64,000 nucleotides of DNA, taken from NCBI GenBank assembly GCA_017462125.1, contig JAFTRQ010000133.1, forward strand, positions 22,361-86,360, given 5' to 3'. The position numbers were made by a program, and so were the translations under genes. Position 1 is the stretch's first letter. The number at the start of each line of letters is the position of its first letter. Source of the DNA: Clostridia bacterium. Its GTDB lineage: Bacteria > Bacillota_A > Clostridia > Oscillospirales > CAG-272. Shown here in pieces: positions 52,705 through 62,217 of this stretch. The notes under the pieces are model-generated. The model made no database searches and was not told where the DNA came from. It saw only the letters and a list, made by a program, of their open reading frames with translations.

Positions 52705-52755
52705 AGCATAAAATTGCTTGAAAAATGCGATCTGATAGCATAAAATTACTATAAT
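52705..52755 (+). promoter_or_regulatory. araBD promoter with AraC-type direct repeats
   Basis: -10 TATAAT (52750-52755) has no good -35 at the expected distance, as for an activator-dependent promoter. AGCATAAAATT occurs at 52705-52715 and 52737-52747, 32 bp apart (about three turns); the second copy fills the space just upstream of the -10. GGGAGG precedes ATG 52780. Confidence 0.55.
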
Positions 52756-52779
52756 CAATATTTTAAGGGAGGACAACCT

Positions 52780-55047
52780 ATGGTACTTGGAATAGAACTC
52801 GGCTCAACGAGAATTAAAAGCGTGATCATTGACAGAGCAGGACGCGTGATTGCCACGGGCGAGCATGCTTGGGAAAATAAGCTTCAAAACGGCTTTTGGA
52901 CGTATTCGATTGATGACGTGTGGCAGGGCTTGCAAGAAAGCTACGCCGATCTGAAAAAGAGCTATGAGCATACGTATTCGAAAAAATTAACCCGAGTTGA
53001 CGCAATCGGTGTTTCGGCTATGATGCACGGCTATCTTGCTTTTGATGAGCAAGACGAGCTTTTGGTGCCGTTCAGAACGTGGCGAAATACAAGCACGGGA
53101 GAGGCGGCAGAGATCCTTTCGCGAGAGCTTGATTTCAATATGCCGCTTCGGTGGTCTGTGTCGCACCTGCTTCAGGCGATCATAAACGGGGAAGAGCATA
53201 TTGAAAAAATCAGGCATATAAACACGCTTTCGGGCTACGTTCATTATATGCTGACGGGAGAAAGGGTTCTCGGAATCGGTGACGCATCGGGAATCTTCCC
53301 GATCAAAAACGGCGAATATGACCGTGAAAGGCTCGAAAAGCTTGACGGTATTCTGCAGGGCTACGGCTTTGTCGGCAGTGCCAAGGCACTTTTCCCCGAG
53401 ATCCGACTTGCGGGCTGTGAGGCGGGAAGGCTGACCGAGGCGGGAGCCCGACTGCTTGACAAGGACGGAGACCTGATCGCAGGCATCCCGCTCTGTCCTC
53501 CCGAGGGAGACGCGGGCACGGGAATGGTTGCCACAAACAGCGTTCGTCGCGGAACGGGAAACGTTTCTGCGGGAACCTCGGCCTTTGCGATGATCGTTCT
53601 GGATAAACCGTTGTCAAAGCCTTATCCCGAGGTGGATATGGTAACGACACCCGACGGAGCAGACGTTGCGATGATACACGTGAATAACTGTACCTCGGAG
53701 ATCAACGCTTGGGCAGAGCTGTTAGGGGAGGCGGCAGAGCTTGGCGGCGGCAAGATGTCGCGGAGCGAATGGTTTACGGCTCTCTTTGAAAAAAGCCTTG
53801 AGAGCGGAGAGAGCATCGGTGGGATCACAAGCTACAGCTTCCTTTCGGGAGAGCACGTATGGGGGCTTGACGAGGGCAGACCGATGATCTTGCGTGAGCC
53901 CGACGGAAGATTAACGCTTGCCGATTTTATGAAGTCGCAGATCTTTTCCGCGGTGGTCTCACTCAGAAAGGGTGTGGATATCCTTGCCTGTGAAGGCGTA
54001 TCGGTCGATCAGATCTGCGGTCACGGAGGCTTCTTTAAAACACCCTTTGTGGGTCAGAGCGCTATGAGCGCGGCACTTCGTACGCCCATAACGGTTATGA
54101 AGACAGCGGGCGAGGGCGGCGCTCACGGAATGGCGCTGTTAGCCCTTTATTATCTCAGAAGCCGTGAAAATGAGATTTCGCTTCCCGATTTTCTTGATGA
54201 AACGTTTGATTCCTCGGAGAAAACCACCGTTATGGCAAGCGACAGAGAAATATCCGACTTTGACGCTTATCTTGAACGCTTTGAAGCCAATATGATAGCG
54301 GAACGGGCGGCTTGTAAGGCTGACAAAAAATCCGAGATGCCTGTTTTAGAATCGGATGCAATAAAAGCGCTCAAAAAGCGGGTGTTCGAGCAAAATCTCG
54401 CCCTCGTCAAGCACGGTCTCGTGATTCTGACCTGGGGCAACGTAAGCGCTATTGACAGAGAGCTGGGCGTTGTCGTTATCAAACCCAGCGGAGTCAGCTA
54501 CGACACAATGACAGAGGACGATATGGTGGTCTTGGATCTTGATGGCAGAGTGCTTTCGGGTGGTAAGCCCTCAAGCGACACACCGACCCATCTTTATCTT
54601 TATCACGCGTTTCCCGAGATCGGAGGTATCGTTCACACTCATTCATCAAACGCGGTGGCTTGGGCACAGGCGGGCAGAGATATCCCCGCATACGGTACTA
54701 CCCATGCCGATGCCTTCTTTGGCGACGTGCCCTGCGCGCGAGCGTTGACCAAAGAGGAGATCGAGGGCGAATATGAGAAGAATACGGGAGTGGTGATTGC
54801 CGAGACCTATCTTGAAAGAGGGCTTGATCCTATGGCGATTCCTGCGGTGCTTGTGAAGAATCACGGCCCGTTTACCTTTGGTAAGACCTCCGAAAAGGCG
54901 GTGGAGAATGCGGTGACCCTTGAGGAGGTTGCAAAAATGGCGACGAGTACCGAGATTATCAACCGTGAGACGGAGCGGGTCGCTCAATCCCTTATGGATA
55001 AGCATTATTACAGAAAGCACGGCAAGAATGCCTATTACGGACAATAA
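52780..55047 (+). CDS. Bifunctional FGGY kinase (ribulokinase-like) - L-ribulose-5-phosphate 4-epimerase fusion
   Basis: A 755-residue fusion. Residues 1-~495 are an FGGY sugar kinase: [14 protein letters not shown] phosphate loop, [21 protein letters not shown] and [16 protein letters not shown], with an [11 protein letters not shown] segment near 410. A charged linker (~495-523) joins it to an AraD-type class II aldolase/epimerase from about 524. Visible there are [22 protein letters not shown] (catalytic Asp), zinc-ligand histidines at about 619, 621 (HTH) and 695 (KNHG), THADAFFGD and the C-terminal HGKNAYYGQ. It would phosphorylate L-ribulose and epimerise L-ribulose-5-phosphate to D-xylulose-5-phosphate in one polypeptide. 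All residues expected for both halves appear present. araA lies ~600 bp downstream. Confidence 0.9.
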   Translation: MVLGIELGSTRIKSVIIDRAGRVIATGEHAWENKLQNGFWTYSIDDVWQGLQESYADLKKSYEHTYSKKLTRVDAIGVSAMMHGYLAFDEQDELLVPFRTWRNTSTGEAAEILSRELDFNMPLRWSVSHLLQAIINGEEHIEKIRHINTLSGYVHYMLTGERVLGIGDASGIFPIKNGEYDRERLEKLDGILQGYGFVGSAKALFPEIRLAGCEAGRLTEAGARLLDKDGDLIAGIPLCPPEGDAGTGMVATNSVRRGTGNVSAGTSAFAMIVLDKPLSKPYPEVDMVTTPDGADVAMIHVNNCTSEINAWAELLGEAAELGGGKMSRSEWFTALFEKSLESGESIGGITSYSFLSGEHVWGLDEGRPMILREPDGRLTLADFMKSQIFSAVVSLRKGVDILACEGVSVDQICGHGGFFKTPFVGQSAMSAALRTPITVMKTAGEGGAHGMALLALYYLRSRENEISLPDFLDETFDSSEKTTVMASDREISDFDAYLERFEANMIAERAACKADKKSEMPVLESDAIKALKKRVFEQNLALVKHGLVILTWGNVSAIDRELGVVVIKPSGVSYDTMTEDDMVVLDLDGRVLSGGKPSSDTPTHLYLYHAFPEIGGIVHTHSSNAVAWAQAGRDIPAYGTTHADAFFGDVPCARALTKEEIEGEYEKNTGVVIAETYLERGLDPMAIPAVLVKNHGPFTFGKTSEKAVENAVTLEEVAKMATSTEIINRETERVAQSLMDKHYYRKHGKNAYYGQ

Positions 55048-55066
55048 CGTAGCATTTGGAGTAATC

Positions 55067-55630
55067 TTGAATTTGCAATTTATCGGTGTCTTTATGTGTT
55101 CATTTTCTTTCTGCGTCGAAAGAAAACGAACCAAAAGAACGCCGCATAAGGGGGAGAGGGTCTCACGGACAAAAACGTAGCGGAGCCGCATTTTCGCCCG
55201 TTTCAACATCCTCTCCACCCTTATGGATCCCCCTCTCCTGCTGTTGGTAGGCGAACGATTGACTTGTTGAATAGAATTTATCTTAAATCAAAGAGGCTTT
55301 CCCTTCGGGAAAGATCGGCTTCGCCGATAAGGCAAGCAGTTTTATTAAGATCACGGCTACAATTGGTACGGTGGCAGAAGGATTTACCTCTGCGAATATT
55401 ACAAACCCACGCTCGTGAGCGCACCCCGAAGGGGTGAGAGCTCACAGGAGGTTGGGGGTCACGGGGGAGGAGGATGTGCAGAAAATTCAGCCAATACGTT
55501 TTGTACGTACTATCACTTTTGTGCTGAATTTTCAAACCCTCCACACCCGTGCGGCGTTCTTTTGGTTCGTTTTCTGTCGCTGATGACAGAAAATGAACAT
55601 AAAAAATCCCCTACAAATCAAAATTTGAAA
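55067..55630. mobile_element. MITE-like element with long imperfect terminal inverted repeats
   Basis: About 564 bp between araBD and araA with no plausible gene. Left (from 55067) and right (to 55630) ends are imperfect inverted repeats of roughly 80 bp: border AATTT-GCAATTT / AATTTTGATTTG, then TTATGTTCATTTTCT, a 9-bp hairpin and GAACGCCGC. In the left hairpin the stem is CTTTC/GAAAG (55105-55124 area); in the right copy it is CTGTC/GACAG (55571-55591), a compensatory change. Internal hairpins include CTTTCCC-TTC-GGGAAAG, ATCGGC-TTC-GCCGAT, CACCCC-GAA-GGGGTG and AAAATTCAGC with GCTGAATTTT. No transposase is encoded. It may reduce or regulate araA expression. Confidence 0.6.
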
Positions 55631-55656
55631 CAGTAAATTATTAAGGAGCCAACAAA

Positions 55657-57051
55657 ATGAAAAAATTATATTTTATAACGGGAAGCCAGGATCTTTACGG
55701 CGAGGAGACCCTCAAGCAGGTAGCACTTGACAGCCGCGAGATGGCAGAATATCTGAATGAAAAAATCGACGGAGTCACCGTTGAATGGCAGCCCACCGTA
55801 AGAAGCTCGGAGGAAGCTGAGGACGTAATGATACGCGTTATGAGTGACCGCGATTGCGTGGGAATCATATGCTGGATGCATACCTTTTCCCCCGCAAAAA
55901 TGTGGATAAACGGCTTGAAGCTGTTGAAGAAGCCTATGCTTCATCTGCATACGCAGTATAACCGCCGTCTGCCCTACGCAACCATTGATATGGACTTTAT
56001 GAATCTCAATCAGGCGGCTCACGGCGACCGTGAATTCGGCTTTATTTGCACCAGAATGGGTATCAAGCGACAGATCGTTTCGGGCTACTATAAAAACGAG
56101 ACGGTTATTAAGAGAATAAACGCTTTCGCCGACGTGGCGCTTGCTCTCGATCATTCCTCTCATCTTCGCGTTGCTACCTTGGGCAATAATATGCGTGACG
56201 TGGCGGTCACCGACGGAGATCGCGTGGAAAGCGAGATCAGATACGGTTGGAGCGTAAACTATTACGGTATCGGAGACCTTGTGGAAATTATGGAGAGCGT
56301 TACCGAGGGCGAGATCGACGGCAAAATGCAGGAATATGCCGACAAATACGTTATGAATACAGGTGACCTTGCAAGCGTTCGCTATCAGGCAAAAATCGAG
56401 GTTGCGCTTGAAAAATTCTTGCGCGACAAGAAGATCGATGCCTTTACCGATACCTTTGAGGACCTTCGTGGGCTTGAGCAACTGCCCGGTCTTGCGGTGC
56501 AGAATCTGATGAGCCGCGGTGTGGGCTTTGGACCCGAGGGCGACTATAAGACAAGCGCCCTTATGTCGGTGCTTTGCAAAATGGCGGAGAGAAGAGAAGG
56601 GGCGACGGCGTTTATCGAGGACTACACCTATGATCTTTGTGAGGGCGAGGAGCTTGAGCTTGCGGCGCATATGCTGGAGGTCAGTCCTGTTTTCGCGGCA
56701 GATAAGTCGAGGATCGAGGTGCATCCTCTTGGCATCGGCGGGAAAAATCCTCCCGCGCGCCTTGTGTTTGAAGGAATCAAGGGTAAGGGAATTGCCGTAT
56801 CTATGATCGATATGGGAACACATTTCCGTCTTATCTGCGCCGATATCGAGCTTGTCAAGTGCCCCGAGAATATGCCTAACCTTCCTGTAGCGGGCGTTAC
56901 CTGGAAGATCCTTCCCGATTTTTCAGAGGGAACCGAGAAGTGGATCGAAGCGGGCGGAGCGCACCACGCGGTGGTATCAACCGCGCTGACAAGAGCCGAT
57001 ATCGAGCTTTTCGCCCGTCTTACCGATACCGAGCTTGTTGTTATCGGGTAG
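55657..57051 (+). CDS. araA: L-arabinose isomerase
   Basis: A 464-residue enzyme, slightly shorter than the usual ~500, that converts L-arabinose to L-ribulose. Characteristic blocks are FITGSQDLYGEETL at the N-terminus, WMHTFSPAKMWI, LHTQYNRRLPY, GFGPEGDYKTSAL (catalytic Glu, near residue 295), FIEDYTYDL (second Glu), EVSPVFA, VHPLGIGGKNPPARLVF (His) and C-terminal AGGAHHAVVS (His). Preceded by AAGGAG. It is separated from araBD by the MITE-like element and followed by transaldolase through a leader-repeat copy. Both metal-binding Glu and both His expected for AraA are present. Confidence 0.96.
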   Translation: MKKLYFITGSQDLYGEETLKQVALDSREMAEYLNEKIDGVTVEWQPTVRSSEEAEDVMIRVMSDRDCVGIICWMHTFSPAKMWINGLKLLKKPMLHLHTQYNRRLPYATIDMDFMNLNQAAHGDREFGFICTRMGIKRQIVSGYYKNETVIKRINAFADVALALDHSSHLRVATLGNNMRDVAVTDGDRVESEIRYGWSVNYYGIGDLVEIMESVTEGEIDGKMQEYADKYVMNTGDLASVRYQAKIEVALEKFLRDKKIDAFTDTFEDLRGLEQLPGLAVQNLMSRGVGFGPEGDYKTSALMSVLCKMAERREGATAFIEDYTYDLCEGEELELAAHMLEVSPVFAADKSRIEVHPLGIGGKNPPARLVFEGIKGKGIAVSMIDMGTHFRLICADIELVKCPENMPNLPVAGVTWKILPDFSEGTEKWIEAGGAHHAVVSTALTRADIELFARLTDTELVVIG

Positions 57052-57065
57052 TAGTAAATTTATCA

Positions 57066-57102
57066 ATTATTATTTGTGCCGCCGCGTGGCGGCGGAATGG
57101 AG
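57066..57102 (+). promoter_or_regulatory. Hairpin-SD leader repeat, copy C
   Basis: ATTATTATTTGT, then GCCGCC-GCGT-GGCGGC (57078-57093), then GGAATGGAG; GGAG (57099-57102) lies 6 bases before ATG 57109. This copy sits inside an operon immediately after the araA stop and lacks the upstream AT-stem seen in copies A and B. Confidence 0.65.
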
Positions 57103-57108
57103 ATTAAA

Positions 57109-57753
57109 ATGAAACTTTTTATTGACACAGCAAACGTAGAAGAAATCAAAGCAGCCGCAGAGCTTGGAGTTATTTGCGGTGTAACGACCAATCCCTCTCT
57201 TATAGCAAGAGAAGGCAAGGTATTCGAGGATGTTATCAAGGAGATAACCACCATTGTTGACGGACCTATCAGCGCAGAGGTGATCGCTCCTGATGCCAAG
57301 GGTATGGTTGCCGAGGCGATAGAGCTTGCAAAAATTCATAAGAATATTGTTATCAAAATCCCTATGACGCTTGAAGGACTCAAGGCGACCAAACAGTTGA
57401 CAGCACTGGGCATCAAAACCAACGTTACACTTATTTTCAGTGCGACGCAGGCATTGCTCGCTGCACGCGCGGGGGCGACCTACGTGAGCCCGTTTGTCGG
57501 CAGACTTGACGATATCTCGGATAGCGGTATTGATCTTGTTGCGGATATTGCGGAGATATTTGCCATCCACGGTATAAGTACAGAAATTATTTCCGCATCG
57601 ATTCGCGGTCCTCAGGACGTAACCGACTCTGCCAAGGCAGGAGCGCATATCGCGACGATCCCATACAAGGTAATCGTGCAAATGTCCAAGCACCCCTTGA
57701 CGGATGCGGGAATTGCAAAATTTATGGAAGATTGGAATAAAGAGTATAAGTGA
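57109..57753 (+). CDS. Transaldolase (fructose-6-phosphate aldolase/TalC type)
   Basis: A 214-residue short transaldolase of the non-oxidative pentose phosphate pathway. Seen are [27 protein letters not shown], the Schiff-base lysine K83 in [34 protein letters not shown] and ASIRGPQDV. The short length and motif spacing fit the TalC/MipB/FSA subfamily. It follows araA, matching use of pentose carbon from arabinose. Translation starts after the leader-repeat Shine-Dalgarno. Confidence 0.93.
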   Translation: MKLFIDTANVEEIKAAAELGVICGVTTNPSLIAREGKVFEDVIKEITTIVDGPISAEVIAPDAKGMVAEAIELAKIHKNIVIKIPMTLEGLKATKQLTALGIKTNVTLIFSATQALLAARAGATYVSPFVGRLDDISDSGIDLVADIAEIFAIHGISTEIISASIRGPQDVTDSAKAGAHIATIPYKVIVQMSKHPLTDAGIAKFMEDWNKEYK

Positions 57754-57825
57754 TTTTCGACTCCCGTCGGCTCGGATTATTACTGTTATCCTAAGCGCCA
57801 TTTTCATCAAAAGAGAGGAAAAGAA

Positions 57826-59076
57826 ATGATAATAGACAGCAAAAAATACAATGGACTCTGCTCCTGCGGCAAGGAGCACAAAATGATCACCGAGGTATGC
57901 ATTGTGGAGGCGGGTTGTCTCGAAAGGATCGGCGATCATCTGGATGAGTACGGTCTGCGCGGTTATTCCGTCGCTATTTACGACGAAAATACCTATCGCG
58001 CCACGGTTGGTCTGCACCCCAAGGCGGATAAAGAGATCATTCTTGATCCGAAGGGTCTGCACGCCGACAATCACGGTGTCGCCCTTGCGATGGAGCAGCT
58101 GCCCGAGGGCTGCGATTATTTGATCGCGGTAGGCTCGGGCACGGTGCACGATATCACCCGTTATTGCGCTTACACAAAGGGAATTCCTTTCGTGTCGTGC
58201 CCTACTGCGGCGAGCGTTGACGGATTTTGCTCCTCCGTTGCGGCGATGACCTGGGACGGCTTCAAAAAGACCTTTGAGGCTGTAGCGCCGAAAATCGTTG
58301 TGGCTGATCTGAACATCATATCAAAAGCCCCGATGTTCCTTACAAATTCGGGCTTTGGTGATATGATCGGAAAATTCATCGCCTTGGCGGATTGGCAGAT
58401 CGCCCACGAATTGACAGGCGAGTATTTTTGCCCTGTAATCCACGACATTACCCTGGATGCCACGAAGGCCGTTATTGAAAGCACGGAAGCAATAAAGAAC
58501 GGCGATATTGCCGCTTTTGAAAAGCTGACCTACGGACTTCTGATGTCGGGACTTGCAATGCAGCTGTTAGGCAACTCCCGTTGCGCTTCGGGCGCGGAGC
58601 ATCATATTTCCCATCTTATTGAGATGCAGCCCGAGGGCTTGGCGGTCAGCAGTGAGGCATTACACGGCGAAAAGGTTGGAGTCGGTACTCTGCTTGCCTG
58701 CAGGGAGTATCACCGCATAAAAAACAGAGAGGGTATTGCGTGGCAAGACTATCCCGATGTTGATGACGCGTATATCATGGCTATGTTCGGGGAGCGGCTC
58801 AGTCGATCGATAATCGATGAAAACGCGAAAAACTGCGCTTCGGGTATTACAGCGGAAGCGATCGAAGAGCATTGGCAGGCGATATGCAAGATCATTGACA
58901 CGATCCCCACGTATGACGCTCTGATTGCAAAGTATAAGATGATCGGAGCCAAAGCCTGCTTGTCTGACATCAACGTTCCGGAGGACCGTTTGGATACGTT
59001 GTTAGAGTATTCGCCTCTTGTGCGCAACAGATTGACTCTGATGCGACTTCGCAGATCAATGTGTATCAATAAATAA
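57826..59076 (+). CDS. sn-glycerol-1-phosphate dehydrogenase (AraM/EgsA-like)
   Basis: A 416-residue NAD(P)- and metal-dependent dehydrogenase of the iron-alcohol-dehydrogenase-like fold, reducing dihydroxyacetone phosphate to sn-glycerol-1-phosphate. Visible are AVGSGTVHDITRY (nucleotide loop), PTAASVDGFCSSVAAM, NSGFGDMIGKF, the metal-site region RCASGAEHHISHLIE and EALHGEKVGVGTLL. In Bacillus subtilis the araM gene lies in the arabinose operon; the position here, after araA and transaldolase, follows the same logic. AGAGGAAAAG serves as ribosome binding site. It is 16 bp upstream of a rhamnosidase gene. Confidence 0.9.
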   Translation: MIIDSKKYNGLCSCGKEHKMITEVCIVEAGCLERIGDHLDEYGLRGYSVAIYDENTYRATVGLHPKADKEIILDPKGLHADNHGVALAMEQLPEGCDYLIAVGSGTVHDITRYCAYTKGIPFVSCPTAASVDGFCSSVAAMTWDGFKKTFEAVAPKIVVADLNIISKAPMFLTNSGFGDMIGKFIALADWQIAHELTGEYFCPVIHDITLDATKAVIESTEAIKNGDIAAFEKLTYGLLMSGLAMQLLGNSRCASGAEHHISHLIEMQPEGLAVSSEALHGEKVGVGTLLACREYHRIKNREGIAWQDYPDVDDAYIMAMFGERLSRSIIDENAKNCASGITAEAIEEHWQAICKIIDTIPTYDALIAKYKMIGAKACLSDINVPEDRLDTLLEYSPLVRNRLTLMRLRRSMCINK

Positions 59077-59092
59077 TAAGGGAACGGCTTTT

Positions 59093-61351
59093 ATGAATAT
59101 CGGACATTGGATAACCGCGCCCCGAGATATGGGCGTAGCTGCAACAAGCTTTTTGTATAACCTGACTTTAAAGAAGCGTATAAAAAAAGCCAACGTATAT
59201 GCGTCGGCAATGGGTGTTTACACGTTTAATATCAATGGCAAAAAGGTAGGACGCGGAGTGCTTGCACCCGGTTGGACGAGCTACAAAAACAGAATCTTGT
59301 ATCAGACTTATGACATAACCGATCTGCTCACGGGTGATGATTGCCTTGAATTTGGCGTTGGTCAGGGCTGGGCAGTGGGAACGATCTGCTATACCGGTGA
59401 CGTTCATCTTGTCAGCGACGTAACCGCTTTGACAGCTTCTATAGAAATCGAATACGTTGATGGCGAGAAGGAGGAGTTTATTACAGACGAATCCTGGAGC
59501 GTTTATACGACTCCGGTCACCTCTTCCGACATCTATATGGGAGAGACGGTGGATATGACCGCTCAGATCGAATACGTTGGCAAGGCCAAGCCGATTGAAA
59601 TAAACTGTCCGCTTGTTGAGCAGATGGGCGAATGGATCGTGGAAAACGAGCGGATTGCTCCTATAGAGGTCATCAGGACTCCCCGCGGTGAGCTTGTGAT
59701 CGATTTCGGTCAGAATATGACAGGTTACGTGGAGGTAAAAATCAAGGCAAATCGAGGAGACCGCATCGTGATGCACCACGGTGAGGTGCTTGACAGGGAC
59801 GGTAATTTCTATAACGCCAATTACCGTACCGCAAGGTGTGAAAACGTGTATATTTGCAGTGGCGGCGAGGATGTTTTCAAGCCAACCTATTCCTTCCAGG
59901 GCTTTCGATATATCAAGCTCGTCGAATATCCCTTGGAGCACGTCAATGCAGACGATTTCAGAGCTGTTGTCGTACATTCAAATATGAAGCGTACGGGATA
60001 CTATCATTGCGGCAATGAGAAGATCAATCAACTCTATCATAACGTTATCTGGGGGCACAAGTCGAATTATCTGGACATTCCCACCGATTGCCCTCAAAGA
60101 GACGAAAGGCTTGGTTGGACAGGCGACACGCAGGTGTTCTGCCGCACCGCCGCCATCAATTTTGACGTTGAAAGATTCTTACGCAAGTGGCTTATGGACG
60201 TAGCGCTTGAGCAAGAACGCGACGGAGGCGTGCTTGGCGTAGTTCCGAACGCATACAAGCGAAGAAGCACGAAGATTTCTGCTGCTTGGGGTGATGCCGC
60301 TTGTATTGTTCCGTGGCAGCTTTATCTCGCGTACGAGAGCAGAGATATTCTTGTCGAGTGCTTTCCTATGATGAAAAAATGGATCAATTACATAAGAAAC
60401 ACAGGCCCCGAGGAGTATCTTTGGCTGACGGGTTATCATTACGGCGATTGGCTTGCTATGGATGACGGACAAGACTCCTACGTCGGCGCAACCTCAAACG
60501 ATCTGATTGCCAGCGCGTTTTTTGCCTACTCCACCTCTATTTTGATAAAAGCGGGCGAGGTCATCGGAGAGAACGTTGAAGAATATAAATTACTTTATGA
60601 GAACATCGTAAAGGCTTTCCGCGAATACTTTATGGAAAACGGTATGCCTAAAGCGGAATTTCCGCAAACGGAGATCGTTCCTCAAAACCGTGGCGGCAAG
60701 GGGCAGGCGGTGGACACGACCCGCCTCGGTATGACACAGACCGCCCTTGTTCTCATTCTTCATTTCGGACTTTGTACCGAAGAAGAACGGCCTGCCATCG
60801 CGGCAAGGTTGGTTGAGATGATCAAGGAAAACGGCAACAGAATGACAACGGGATTTGTCGGAACGCCCTACATCCTCCACGCGCTTTCGGATAACGGCTA
60901 CACCGACGTGGCGTATGAGCTCTTGTTCCAGGAAAATAGTCCGTCCTGGCTTTATTCCGTGTGCCACGGTGCAACCACAATGTGGGAGCATTGGAACAGT
61001 ATCAAGGAGGACGGCAGCTTCTGGAGCACCGATATGAATTCCTTTAACCATTATGCCTACGGCGCGGTTTACGATTGGATCTTCGGTGTTTCCTCGGGTA
61101 TCAAGACCGTAGAAAGTGCGCCTGCATATAAAAAGATCGTCTTTGCGCCTCACCCCGACAAGCGTTTAGGCTTTGCGGATGCATCTATCGATTCAAGACA
61201 AGGCAGGGTGCGCTCCTATTGGTATTATAAGGGCGATGATGTCTACTACGAGTTTGAAGTGCCCTCGGGATGCACCGCGGAGATCATTCTTCCTTCGGGA
61301 TATAAGAGTGAGGTCGGTGGAGGAATCTATCATTTTGCGGAAAGATATTAA
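59093..61351 (+). CDS. Alpha-L-rhamnosidase, GH78 (second family member)
   Basis: A 752-residue GH78 enzyme. It has an N-terminal carbohydrate-binding beta-sandwich (ANVYASAMGVYTFNINGKKVGRGVLAPGW) and a second beta domain (ELVIDFGQNMTGYVEVKIKANRG). The alpha/alpha barrel carries the motif DCPQRDER (332-339, general-acid Glu 338) followed by LGWTGD, then E632 in ATTMWEHW and an SFNHYAYGAVYDWIF segment. There is no fibronectin-type start, so it is shorter than the enzyme at 21555. No signal peptide. It is the fifth gene of the araBD-led locus, linking rhamnose release with arabinose catabolism. Confidence 0.92.
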   Translation: MNIGHWITAPRDMGVAATSFLYNLTLKKRIKKANVYASAMGVYTFNINGKKVGRGVLAPGWTSYKNRILYQTYDITDLLTGDDCLEFGVGQGWAVGTICYTGDVHLVSDVTALTASIEIEYVDGEKEEFITDESWSVYTTPVTSSDIYMGETVDMTAQIEYVGKAKPIEINCPLVEQMGEWIVENERIAPIEVIRTPRGELVIDFGQNMTGYVEVKIKANRGDRIVMHHGEVLDRDGNFYNANYRTARCENVYICSGGEDVFKPTYSFQGFRYIKLVEYPLEHVNADDFRAVVVHSNMKRTGYYHCGNEKINQLYHNVIWGHKSNYLDIPTDCPQRDERLGWTGDTQVFCRTAAINFDVERFLRKWLMDVALEQERDGGVLGVVPNAYKRRSTKISAAWGDAACIVPWQLYLAYESRDILVECFPMMKKWINYIRNTGPEEYLWLTGYHYGDWLAMDDGQDSYVGATSNDLIASAFFAYSTSILIKAGEVIGENVEEYKLLYENIVKAFREYFMENGMPKAEFPQTEIVPQNRGGKGQAVDTTRLGMTQTALVLILHFGLCTEEERPAIAARLVEMIKENGNRMTTGFVGTPYILHALSDNGYTDVAYELLFQENSPSWLYSVCHGATTMWEHWNSIKEDGSFWSTDMNSFNHYAYGAVYDWIFGVSSGIKTVESAPAYKKIVFAPHPDKRLGFADASIDSRQGRVRSYWYYKGDDVYYEFEVPSGCTAEIILPSGYKSEVGGGIYHFAERY

Positions 61352-61399
61352 ATTCCCAATCATTTATCAAAAATGAAAGGATATAAAGGACAAAATAGT

Positions 61400-62128
61400 A
61401 TGAAAATTACGTTTATTGGCACCTCTCACGGTGTCCCCACCGCAGAACGCTTTTGCAGCTGCTATATGATCGAATCGGGAGGCAAGATCTATCTTGTTGA
61501 CGCAGGTGCGCCCGCCGCAGAGCTGATTCCTCGCTTTGGCAAGGATTTTGGCGATTTTCGCGCGCTGTTTACCACTCACGTCCACGGGGATCACACGGCG
61601 GGAATGGTGCATCTCATCAGCCTTATGAATTGGTATTACAAGAAAAGCTCGGGAGAGTTTTTCATTACTACTGAAGAGCACATCGATGCGACCCTGAATT
61701 GGATCAGAACCTCCGATGGCGGCGCGTTCGATTCCGAAAGACTTCGCTTGAAGGTGCCCACAGCGGGAGTTGTTTACTCTGACGAAAATATCAAGGTCGA
61801 ATATATCCCCACCAAGCATATGAAAAATTCCTATTCGGTGCTCATCACCGAGGGCGAGAAGCGAGTGCTTTTCGGCGGAGACTTTTCAAACGGACTTCGA
61901 GAGTATGACGTTCCGGAGGTGATTAAGGAAGCCCTTGACCTTTTCATTTGCGAATTGGCTCATTTCGGTATTCCGGAGCTTTCGCCTTATCTTGATGATT
62001 GCAATGTGAAAAAGCTTGCATTTTCTCACGTGTACCCTCTGACAAAGTATAATGATATTAAATCAATAAAAGATAAATATTCATTTGAGATACTTACTCC
62101 CGCAGACGGTGACGTCTTGGAAATCTGA
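61400..62128 (+). CDS. Metallo-beta-lactamase-fold hydrolase
   Basis: A 242-residue MBL-fold protein. It has the start MKITFIGTSHGVP, metal motif HVHGDH (60-65) and TAG after it, a GGDFS motif (about 158) and a late FSHVYPLT (third His). The family includes RNase Z-like and small-molecule hydrolases; the substrate is not predictable. The start at 61400 has AAAGGA at nine bases upstream, whereas the in-frame ATG at 61373 has none. It follows the rhamnosidase gene by 48 bp and is probably the last gene of the arabinose/rhamnose operon. Confidence 0.88.
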   Translation: MKITFIGTSHGVPTAERFCSCYMIESGGKIYLVDAGAPAAELIPRFGKDFGDFRALFTTHVHGDHTAGMVHLISLMNWYYKKSSGEFFITTEEHIDATLNWIRTSDGGAFDSERLRLKVPTAGVVYSDENIKVEYIPTKHMKNSYSVLITEGEKRVLFGGDFSNGLREYDVPEVIKEALDLFICELAHFGIPELSPYLDDCNVKKLAFSHVYPLTKYNDIKSIKDKYSFEILTPADGDVLEI

Positions 62129-62217
62129 TTGTTGGCGAAGCTAGCGGGGTGAAGCATTATTAGTCATATCTCGACAGGGGATTTTCATTCGTTTATGAGA
62201 AAATTTTGAGAAATCTC

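Noticed and set aside
54646..55218. Minus-strand ORF ending in a peptide shared with an ORF at 63724-63942
   Set aside because: The shared peptide (GVLLVRFLS) is encoded by the repeat arm of the MITE-like element; similarity follows from DNA repeat conservation, not from a protein gene.
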